DNA of 7,009 nt from the NCBI GenBank assembly GCA_038252945.1, contig JBBSHN010000115.1, positions 1 to 7,009 on the forward strand, written 5' to 3'. Below are positions 1-4,729 of the stretch, piece by piece. A model generated the notes under the pieces. The model saw nothing but the letters and a program-made list of their open reading frames with translations, did no database searches and had not been told where the DNA came from. Position numbers and translations under genes: made by a program. This DNA comes from JAUJOE01 sp038252945 (GTDB taxonomy: Bacteria > Actinomycetota > Actinomycetes > Propionibacteriales > Nocardioidaceae). Within the stretch, counting starts at the first letter, position 1. Each line of letters begins with the position of its first letter.

Positions 1-138
1 GGCCAACCCAAGACTCTGGACGAGATCGGCAAAGTGTATGGCGTCACCCGCGAGCGCATCCGTCAGATCGAGTCCAAGACGATGAGCAAGTTGCGCCACC
101 CGTCCCGGTCACAGGTTCTCCGCGACTACCTGGACTAG
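1..138 (+). CDS. sigA: Principal RNA polymerase sigma factor, C-terminal end (partial)
   Basis: The reading frame is open from the first base and ends at TAG (136-138), giving the last 45 residues of a sigma-70 protein. They hold region 4.2, the helix-turn-helix that reads the -35 promoter element: TLDEIGKVYGVTRERIRQIE, then the SKTMSKLRHP segment and the ending RDYLD. This is the near-invariant C-terminus of the group 1 sigma factors of actinobacteria (HrdB in Streptomyces, SigA in mycobacteria, RpoD in general use). Alternative group 2 sigma factors share the helix-turn-helix but usually differ after the LRHP motif, so the principal factor is the best call. The start and regions 1-3 lie outside the window. 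No convincing strong terminator follows the stop; only small imperfect palindromes are seen around 160-182. Confidence 0.95.
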   Translation, partial: GQPKTLDEIGKVYGVTRERIRQIESKTMSKLRHPSRSQVLRDYLD

Positions 139-376
139 GCAGCCACTCACGGTCGGTCGACGTCTGAAGACAGTGCCTGGCACACGGCGTGACTACCTAT
201 CCGGCGCGACCGACTGCGTACGGATTCGCAAGCGGTAGGGCGGCTTCAGGTCAGGACTACTGACAGTGCGTGGATCATCACTCGATTGGTCTGGCGGTGA
301 AGTGGTGACAGCGCAAGACTGACAGCGGCCAGATGACTGTACGCGACAACGTGCAAGTACCGGGGAGAAGATCCGC
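139..376. other. Intergenic region between sigma factor gene and 67-aa gene
   Basis: No supported gene lies here; minus-strand open frames that cross it have no recognisable protein features. A small palindrome, GTGCC-T-GGCAC, sits at 171-181, shortly after the sigma factor stop. The octamer TGACAG(T/C)G occurs at 261, 306 and 320, and a related GACAGTG at 169. The region must hold the promoter of the gene at 377 if that gene is transcribed on its own, but I cannot point to a convincing -35/-10 pair. Confidence 0.5.
362..370 (+). promoter_or_regulatory. Ribosome binding site of the 67-aa gene
   Basis: GGGGAGAAG lies six bases before the ATG at 377. It is a good match to the anti-Shine-Dalgarno sequence and supports both the reality and the start of the small gene. 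Confidence 0.6.
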
Positions 377-580
377 ATGGATCCCAGGCAGATACCCGCT
401 CAGTCGGCGCCCAACGACGCTGAGATGAAGTCGGAGATAGCTTCGACCTTCGGCCTGGTAGATGAGGACGAGCCCGCGACATGTTCCGCCGCCGAGTTGG
501 TACGTCGGCAGCGCGCGGTCGTCGGTACTCGCAAAGAGCTACTCGACGCCGTGGAACGTCTGACCAAGAAGTCTCCCTGA
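377..580 (+). CDS. Small hypothetical protein, 67 aa
   Basis: I do not recognise this protein. The ATG start is preceded by a clear Shine-Dalgarno sequence, GGGGAGAAG at 362-370, with a six-base spacer, which is the main reason to believe the gene is real. The protein is acidic in its first half (E/D-rich around residues 18-33) and basic and helical in its second half: residues 37-65 (SAAELVRRQRAVVGTRKELL and onward) could form one or two amphipathic helices ending in KK. There is one cysteine (residue 36), no signal peptide and no membrane segment, so a cytoplasmic protein is expected. It follows the sigma factor gene on the same strand after 238 bases, so it probably has its own promoter. 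It converges on the next gene, with a hairpin at 598-619 between them. Any regulatory role would be speculation. Confidence 0.6.
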   Translation: MDPRQIPAQSAPNDAEMKSEIASTFGLVDEDEPATCSAAELVRRQRAVVGTRKELLDAVERLTKKSP

Positions 581-597
581 AACTCGGCGAATGAACA

Positions 598-619
598 GCT
601 GAGCCGGGGCTCGCTCAGC
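598..619. terminator. Hairpin at convergent gene ends, probable bidirectional terminator
   Basis: GCTGAGC (598-604) and GCTCAGC (613-619) form a perfect 7-bp inverted repeat around an 8-base loop. It lies between the stop of the plus-strand gene (580) and includes the TGA of the minus-strand gene (615-617). There is no T-tract on either side, which is common for GC-rich actinobacterial terminators. The position at a convergent junction supports termination from both sides. Confidence 0.5.
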
Positions 620-1343
620 CGACGCAGCTCTCCTGTTGGGCTCGTCCGAGCGCCTGGTTATAGGACTGGAGTTGCCTCTGACCGAGATGCCACATGCGAG
701 TCCACATGTGGAGCGCTTGCGTGGGCGTGATCCGACCCGCGACCAGGTCCTCCATCTCCTGGATGTGCATGTTCCACGTGCTGACGGTGACTCCGGCAGC
801 TTTCACCACGCCGGCATACGCTGCGGTCGCGCGCTGACATGCTGTCAACTGAGACCCTGATGACGCAACGCCCGGACACTGGAGTCCATCCAACCTCTGG
901 CGAAGCCGCTGAAATGCGAGAACCTTGTGTATCGCACCCGCCCGAGTCTGCGCCCAGTACTTCTGCGCCTGCTTCAGCGTAATCTGGCCGGCTACCAGCT
1001 GGTTCATGGCTTGGATGTGGAGCTTCCACTGGTCGAGCGAGGAGTTTGCCGCCTGAGTGGCGGCGCTTTGGTGGGTGAACAGCCGCACACAACCGGCGAG
1101 GGCGTTGGGTTGGCTGGAGGCATTGCCGTTGGGCCCCGACGCCGCCGACGATCCCGGGCCATTCTTGGAGGAATGGGCCGGTGCAGGGTGATTGAAGAAG
1201 TTCCAGTTAGTAATGGTGACCGCCGCCAAGACGCCGACGACGATGAGAACGGGCAGGAGGATTCCCCGCCAATCCCAACTCGGGCCGAAACGCCAGGCGG
1301 AAGAGCGGTTGGTATGACGACCTGACACCGGGCTCCCCATCAC
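615..1343 (-). CDS. Membrane-anchored protein with two Cys-bounded W-HIQ-LVAG-W modules, 242 aa
   Basis: The function is unknown. Residues 1-27 are a basic, polar N-terminus; residues 28-44 (ILLPVLIVVGVLAAVTI) form one membrane helix, without a lipobox. Residues 51-80 are a Ser/Gly/Asn/Pro-rich spacer. The rest is two homologous helical modules offset by exactly 84 residues. Module 1 runs from C85 to C156 and has W106, HIQ 109-111, M113, LVAG 116-119, IT 121-122, QA 125-126 and W130. Module 2 has the same set from C169 to C240. The paired cysteines suggest one disulphide per module outside the membrane (inference). I recall single-copy proteins with a similar HIQAMNQLVAG-IT-QA-W stretch in actinobacteria, without known function. 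The start is uncertain: GTG at 1343 and ATG at 1340 lack a good Shine-Dalgarno sequence, while GTG at 1328 has GGGGAG four bases upstream. The gene follows the c-di-GMP operon on the same strand after 85 bases. Confidence 0.8.
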   Translation of the reverse strand: MMGSPVSGRHTNRSSAWRFGPSWDWRGILLPVLIVVGVLAAVTITNWNFFNHPAPAHSSKNGPGSSAASGPNGNASSQPNALAGCVRLFTHQSAATQAANSSLDQWKLHIQAMNQLVAGQITLKQAQKYWAQTRAGAIHKVLAFQRLRQRLDGLQCPGVASSGSQLTACQRATAAYAGVVKAAGVTVSTWNMHIQEMEDLVAGRITPTQALHMWTRMWHLGQRQLQSYNQALGRAQQESCVG

Positions 1344-1395
1344 TTGTACGGCAGCGCAGAAATAACGCCACTGTGAAAAGTAGACATGTCAAGTG

Positions 1396-1416
1396 AGGTC
1401 ACCGTCAAGGTGACTT
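1396..1416. terminator. Inverted repeat downstream of the GGDEF-EAL gene
   Basis: GTCACC (1398-1403) and GGTGAC (1409-1414) form a perfect 6-bp stem with a 5-base loop, extended by one wobble and one A-T pair on the plus-strand reading. It lies 12 bases after the stop of the GGDEF-EAL gene and before the next minus-strand gene. It could be a weak terminator or an operator: a TTGACA sequence on the minus strand (1392-1387) follows it directly and could be a -35 element for the 615-1343 gene. No well-spaced -10 is obvious, since GTTATT lies about 20 bases away. Confidence 0.3.
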
Positions 1417-1428
1417 GGCGCAAAAGGA

Positions 1429-3753
1429 CTAGGAGGCGCTGCCGACGTGGACTGCCGTTTGGGCTCGCCTCGGTTGGTCGGCCAACGCGGAAGCCATGTC
1501 CCTGATCGGCATCGGTACGGCGAAGTAGAAGCCCTGACCGGCTCTCGCTCCACAGTGCTCGATCAGATGGTCAACCTGGGGTGCGCGCTCGATCCCCTCC
1601 ACCACCACGTCCAGTCCAAGCGCTTCACCCATGACCACCATGGATTTGACGAGGGAACACGCGCGAGGGTCGTTCTCAATGTGGGAGAGAAACGACTTGT
1701 CAATCTTGAGGGTGCTCACCGGCAGACGCTGCAGGTAGCCGAGGGAGGAGAAGCCGACACCGAAGTCGTCGATGGCGAACCGCACACCAGCCGCGGCGAG
1801 TGCGGTCATACCGGAGACGATGCGCGGATCGTTGTCGACGAAGTCCCGCTCCGTCACCTCCAAGATGAGGTCGACATCTGTCATGTCGTGGAGCGCCGCC
1901 CGCACCGTTTCGACGAACTCGTCCAGCTGCAGCTGCTGAGCCGACACGTTGACGCCGATGTTGAGCCGTGAGCCAGCCGCTTGCACCAGGCGAGCAGCAT
2001 CGAGTGTCACCCGCTCGAGCACGATGTCGCCAAGTGCCACGATCAGCCCGCTCTCTTCAGCGGTTCGGATGAAGAGCTCCGGCGGCACCAGCTCGCCCTT
2101 GCGGCGCCAACGGACCAGGGCTTCCACTCCGAAGATCTCCCTGGTACGCAGATCGACGACAGGCTGGTAGTACACCTCCAGGTCCTTGTCCTCGACCGCG
2201 CGGCGCAGCGTCTCCACGAGCTCGATGCGCTGGAGTCGCTCGTCGCCGAAGGACAGCCGGTAGTTCTCGTACCGGTTCTTGCCGTGGGCTTTGCCGTAAT
2301 ACATGGCCATGTCAGCTTGGCTGAGCAGGGCATCGGCGGATGCCGCCGTCCCAGACATGGCGACGCCGATGGTCGTCGTCACGGCCACGTCTTCACCGGC
2401 GACCGTCGTGCGTGTCCGCACCGCCTGCAGGATGCGCTGACATGCCCCGTCGACCTCGGAGTCCCCGTGAACCTCCTCCAACAGAACCGCGAACTCATCG
2501 CCTCCGAGGCGAGCGACCGTGTCGGTCTGTCGAACGCTTGCCCGGATACGTCGGCCGATCTCGATCAGCAGCTCATCTCCGGCGGCATGGCCGAACAGGT
2601 CGTTGACCCGCTTGAAGCCGTCCAGGTCGCAAAAGAGCACAGCCAGTTGACCGCCTCGCCGTGTTTGCATCTGCATTGCATGCTCCACCCGGTCCAAGAA
2701 CAGCGAGCGGTTCGCCAAGCCGGTCAACGGATCGTGCCAGGCCAGATGTGCCATGGCGTCGCTGAGCCGCAGGCGCGCGAAGGCGTCCTCGGCCAGAGCA
2801 ACCAACGCGTCGAGCCCTTGTTGATCGTCCTTCCCGGTGGCTCTCGGCCGGTTGAGCGCCGGGGACACGATCCACAGCGGCTCATCACCGCCCTTGACGG
2901 ACACACCAATCTCGCTGACGGCCGGAGGCTCTTTGCTAAGGCGCGTGCGCGGGTCGCGGAGCAGTTCGGCAGCACCAAGCCGCAGCTCCTCGAGCACTTC
3001 TGGCGTCGTCGTGACGGTCTGCACGCGGACCGCCGTGGTGAGCAGCACACGAAGCCTGCGGGCGTACTCGCTGCCGCGTGACTGCGCCCGCGAGGCGACG
3101 AGGATGGCGGCGACAGGTACGGCAAGCAGAATCGCCAACCAGGTCGGTCGAGTCCGGACGACCACGGCGCCGAGGTAACCGAGGGAAGCTATCGCGAGGA
3201 ACGCCACCATGGGCTGCCACACGCCGGTCGGCGCGAGCTCCCGCCGGATGCTCGTTCGCTCAGCGAGGCTCAAGGAAACAGCTGAGACCACGAAGTCGAA
3301 GAGGAAGTAGACCGCCGCACCGAGACCAACCGCCAGCAACTCGCGCGGGGTGTTCTGTTGCGGGCCTTGGGCGGCGTCGATGACCAGCACGGCACAACCG
3401 CCGGCAACGATCCCAAGTCCGGTGTTGAAGGCCTGAGTGGAGCGTCGCTTGTCGGTGAACAGCTGCCCGAGAGCCAACCCAATCGACCACACCGCCAGCG
3501 CCTGCATCGGCGTCGTCATGAGTGTGAGGAAGATGAGAACACAGGAGTCGAAGGCGATCTCGATGCCACCACCGGTGCGCCCGAGCACCATCGGGAACCA
3601 ACCCATCACCATGATGAGGGGCACGCCGAGGAGGTATGCAGGCTGGACTTGCCCGGGGTTGAGGGCCAAGAAGATCAGAGCGGCGCCGCCGACGGCCGCT
3701 CCCCCCGCATACACACAGGAGTCGAACAGTCGACTCAGAGTATCGGGCCTCAC
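1429..3753 (-). CDS. Membrane-bound bifunctional diguanylate cyclase/phosphodiesterase (GGDEF-EAL), 774 aa
   Basis: It is predicted to make c-di-GMP from two GTP (GGDEF) and to hydrolyse it to pGpG (EAL) at the cytoplasmic membrane. Residues 10-220 hold about eight hydrophobic helices; I cannot assign them to a named MASE-type sensor. Residues 225-332 are a soluble, possibly degenerate GAF-like linker. The GGDEF domain (about 333-500) has DPLTGLANR at 341-349, FCDLDGFKRVND, an intact GGDEF at 417-421 and a product-inhibition site RQTD at 408-411. The EAL domain (about 505-755) has E544 of EAL, N602, E632 and E635 of EVTE, D662-D663 of DDFG, K683, E719 and Q740, so all residues expected of an active enzyme are present. 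The start is GTG at 3753, overlapping the DUF456 stop by four bases (GTGA) with no Shine-Dalgarno sequence of its own, which suggests coupled translation. The frame stays open to 4095, but that extension is Arg-rich and antisense in character within DUF456. Which activity dominates in the cell cannot be read from the sequence. Confidence 0.93.
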   Translation of the reverse strand: MRPDTLSRLFDSCVYAGGAAVGGAALIFLALNPGQVQPAYLLGVPLIMVMGWFPMVLGRTGGGIEIAFDSCVLIFLTLMTTPMQALAVWSIGLALGQLFTDKRRSTQAFNTGLGIVAGGCAVLVIDAAQGPQQNTPRELLAVGLGAAVYFLFDFVVSAVSLSLAERTSIRRELAPTGVWQPMVAFLAIASLGYLGAVVVRTRPTWLAILLAVPVAAILVASRAQSRGSEYARRLRVLLTTAVRVQTVTTTPEVLEELRLGAAELLRDPRTRLSKEPPAVSEIGVSVKGGDEPLWIVSPALNRPRATGKDDQQGLDALVALAEDAFARLRLSDAMAHLAWHDPLTGLANRSLFLDRVEHAMQMQTRRGGQLAVLFCDLDGFKRVNDLFGHAAGDELLIEIGRRIRASVRQTDTVARLGGDEFAVLLEEVHGDSEVDGACQRILQAVRTRTTVAGEDVAVTTTIGVAMSGTAASADALLSQADMAMYYGKAHGKNRYENYRLSFGDERLQRIELVETLRRAVEDKDLEVYYQPVVDLRTREIFGVEALVRWRRKGELVPPELFIRTAEESGLIVALGDIVLERVTLDAARLVQAAGSRLNIGVNVSAQQLQLDEFVETVRAALHDMTDVDLILEVTERDFVDNDPRIVSGMTALAAAGVRFAIDDFGVGFSSLGYLQRLPVSTLKIDKSFLSHIENDPRACSLVKSMVVMGEALGLDVVVEGIERAPQVDHLIEHCGARAGQGFYFAVPMPIRDMASALADQPRRAQTAVHVGSAS

Positions 3754-4196
3754 GGGGTGAACAGTACGCCGAGCACCCACGTCGACGCAGCGATCAGAGC
3801 CCCGCACAGCTCGATGAGAATCGACAAGCCGACCGCCCGAACGGCCGAACGCGTCGATAAGGATGCCGCGCGCCGGTCCTTGAGGCGGCGGCGTTCCGCC
3901 GCGTACACGCCGACCACGAAACCGAGGATAAGTCCGATAACCGGCACGACGAAGAAGCCCAGCATCCCCAGCACTGAGCCGACAATGATCGACGATCGGT
4001 GAACTCCTGCGCCCACCATGCGCCCACTGGGCACGGTGTACTTCAGGACTTGGGAAAGGGCGACGGCGCCGGCGGCGACACCGAAGACGGTCCATGCGAC
4101 CGCAGTCGTTTCCTCGGATGCCCAGACCAGGATTGCTGCGACGACGACCCAGGCCCCGGGCACAGCCGGCACGAGTATGCCCACCAAACCCAGCAC
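3750..4196 (-). CDS. DUF456 family membrane protein
   Basis: This is a small polytopic membrane protein of unknown function. From the GTG at 4196 it has 148 aa: LGLVGILVPAVPG at the N-terminus, helices at about 13-27, 34-52, 69-98 and 118-139, and a basic stretch ERRRLKDRR at 101-109. The glycine-spaced segment GMLGFFVVPVIGLILGFVVG followed by YAAE (77-101) and the LVPAVPG motif are characteristic of DUF456. The N-terminus is odd. The GTG at 4196 cuts into the first membrane helix, whereas the frame continues upstream through TTAGLVLIGALIVL to an in-frame TAG at 4271-4269. No ATG, GTG or TTG lies between, so either the short form is real or a CTG at 4235 is used (161 aa). The stop overlaps the GTG of the GGDEF-EAL gene, so the two are probably co-translated. 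Confidence 0.85.
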   Translation of the reverse strand: MLGLVGILVPAVPGAWVVVAAILVWASEETTAVAWTVFGVAAGAVALSQVLKYTVPSGRMVGAGVHRSSIIVGSVLGMLGFFVVPVIGLILGFVVGVYAAERRRLKDRRAASLSTRSAVRAVGLSILIELCGALIAASTWVLGVLFTP

Positions 4197-4282
4197 GATG
4201 AGCGCCCCAATCAGGACCAGACCGGCGGTGGTCAGGGGAGCGCCTGGGGGAGCTCTACGGCGGTGCCGCTAAGCGGACTCGA

Positions 4283-4504
4283 TCACCGCTCGTCAGAAGT
4301 AGGGGTCGACGCCAGCCGTCCGGTGTCGTCTTGGATGGCGGCAGCAACCTGCTGCAACTTGACCAGGTGTTCCCGCGCGTGATGTGCGCAGAACAGCAGC
4401 TCCCCGCCGGCCGAAAGCTCTACGCGGACGTACGCCCGCGCGCCACAACGGTCGCACCTGTCAAGCGGGGTGAGTTGTGGACTCGGGGCGACTGCAGTGG
4501 TCAC
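4283..4504 (-). CDS. DUF7455 family small zinc-ribbon-like protein, 73 aa
   Basis: This small cytoplasmic protein has a probable metal site: C17-x2-C20 (RCDRCGARAYVRV) followed by C39-A-H41-H42 (ELLFCAHH), the pattern of a short zinc ribbon. The family is well known to me from actinobacteria as a conserved neighbour of parE/gyrB2 and the principal sigma factor gene; no function is established. Length and motif order match the family. The GTG start at 4504 has GGAAGAGG at 4516-4509, four bases upstream, as ribosome binding site. The gene is divergent from parE and leads the minus-strand run DUF7455 -> DUF456 -> GGDEF-EAL. Its stop TGA (4285-4283) overlaps a GTG (4286-4284) that lies in the DUF456 frame. 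Zinc binding and any link to transcription are inference. Confidence 0.88.
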   Translation of the reverse strand: MTTAVAPSPQLTPLDRCDRCGARAYVRVELSAGGELLFCAHHAREHLVKLQQVAAAIQDDTGRLASTPTSDER

Positions 4505-4518
4505 GATGCCTCTTCCGT

Positions 4519-4548
4519 TACGTACCTTCGGGGTTTCCTCTGCTTCAA
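4519..4548 (-). promoter_or_regulatory. Candidate promoter of the DUF7455 operon
   Basis: On the minus strand, TTGAAG (4548-4543) and TACGTA (4524-4519) are separated by 18 bases, resembling a -35/-10 pair for the principal sigma factor. The expected start of transcription, near 4512, would fall inside the ribosome binding site and give an almost leaderless message. The assignment is therefore weak, and the real promoter may lie further upstream. Confidence 0.22.
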
Positions 4549-4580
4549 CATCTCATAAGGAGGGGACATTCCCTCAACGA

Positions 4581-4601
4581 CGTGCACCCAAACGGTGCGC
4601 G
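4581..4601 (+). repeat. Hairpin in the parE upstream region
   Basis: CGTGCACC (4581-4588) and GGTGCGCG (4594-4601) pair over eight positions, one of them a G-U wobble, around a 5-base loop CAAAC. The wobble pairs only in plus-strand RNA, so it would fold best in a parE leader, if transcription starts upstream of it. Confidence 0.4.
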
Positions 4602-4613
4602 CGTGTCGCCTTG

Positions 4614-4643
4614 TGTCGGCGTGGGGACCGGTCCCTGTCGGCG
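4614..4643. promoter_or_regulatory. 12-bp palindrome flanked by TGTCGGCG direct repeats
   Basis: GGGACCGGTCCC at 4624-4635 is a perfect palindrome. It is flanked by identical octamers TGTCGGCG at 4614-4621 and 4636-4643, 22 bases apart, about two turns of the helix. A further TGTCG lies at 4604, ten bases before the first octamer. The arrangement, about 90 bases upstream of the parE start, looks like a binding site for a dimeric regulator, but no known operator is recognised. Confidence 0.4.
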
Positions 4644-4717
4644 CCGCCCGGTAGGTTCGGCAACACGCCGCGGCCATGGAGAGCTGCGCCGTGGCGGGAA
4701 TGCGCGGTGCACAGAGC

Positions 4718-4723
4718 AGGAGG
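4718..4723 (+). promoter_or_regulatory. Ribosome binding site that decides the parE start
   Basis: AGGAGG lies six bases before the GTG at 4730. The in-frame ATG at 4676 would add 18 residues, has no comparable ribosome binding site and extends beyond the usual family N-terminus. Confidence 0.75.
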
Positions 4724-4729
4724 CGAGAG

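Larger units (their letters stand above)
4505..4729. other. Divergent regulatory region between DUF7455 operon and parE
   Basis: No convincing gene lies here. From left to right it holds a near-palindrome GAGGG-GACATT-CCCTC (4560-4575), a hairpin (4581-4601), TGTCG repeats at 4604, 4614 and 4636, and a 12-bp palindrome (4624-4635). It ends with the parE ribosome binding site (4718-4723). Promoters for both directions should be inside, but none stands out on the parE side. On the minus strand a short frame ending MLKQRKPRRYVTEEAS runs to a stop at 4501 that overlaps the DUF7455 GTG by four bases; it could be a leader peptide. Confidence 0.55.

Noticed and set aside
171..181. GTGCC-T-GGCAC palindrome as terminator of the sigma factor gene
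   Set aside because: A one-base centre cannot form a full stem; only a 3-4 bp stem is possible, too weak to call.
193..482. Two overlapping minus-strand frames in the sigma factor downstream region
   Set aside because: They are Ser/Arg/Pro-rich, have no ribosome binding site that stands out, and one overlaps the better supported plus-strand gene at 377.
1364..1392. Promoter for the 615-1343 gene from TTGACA on the minus strand
   Set aside because: TTGACA matches the -35 consensus, but the nearest -10-like sequence (GTTATT) is about 20 bases away, too far for a confident call.
1981..3081. Long plus-strand open frame of 366 codons
   Set aside because: It is antisense to the GGDEF-EAL gene, whose conserved motifs run through the whole stretch. 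The plus-strand translation is rich in His, Gln and Arg and shows no domain.
3358..4002. Plus-strand open frame of 214 codons
   Set aside because: It is antisense to the membrane domains of the GGDEF-EAL and DUF456 proteins; long antisense frames are common in high-GC coding DNA.
3754..4095. N-terminal extension of the GGDEF-EAL frame to 4095
   Set aside because: The extra 114 residues are Arg-rich with no hydrophobic pattern and overlap the clear DUF456 gene on the same strand. The GTGA overlap at 3753 gives a much better start.
4676..4729. ATG at 4676 as the parE start
   Set aside because: It has no good ribosome binding site, and the extra 18 residues lie outside the usual N-terminus. 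AGGAGG is well placed for the GTG at 4730.
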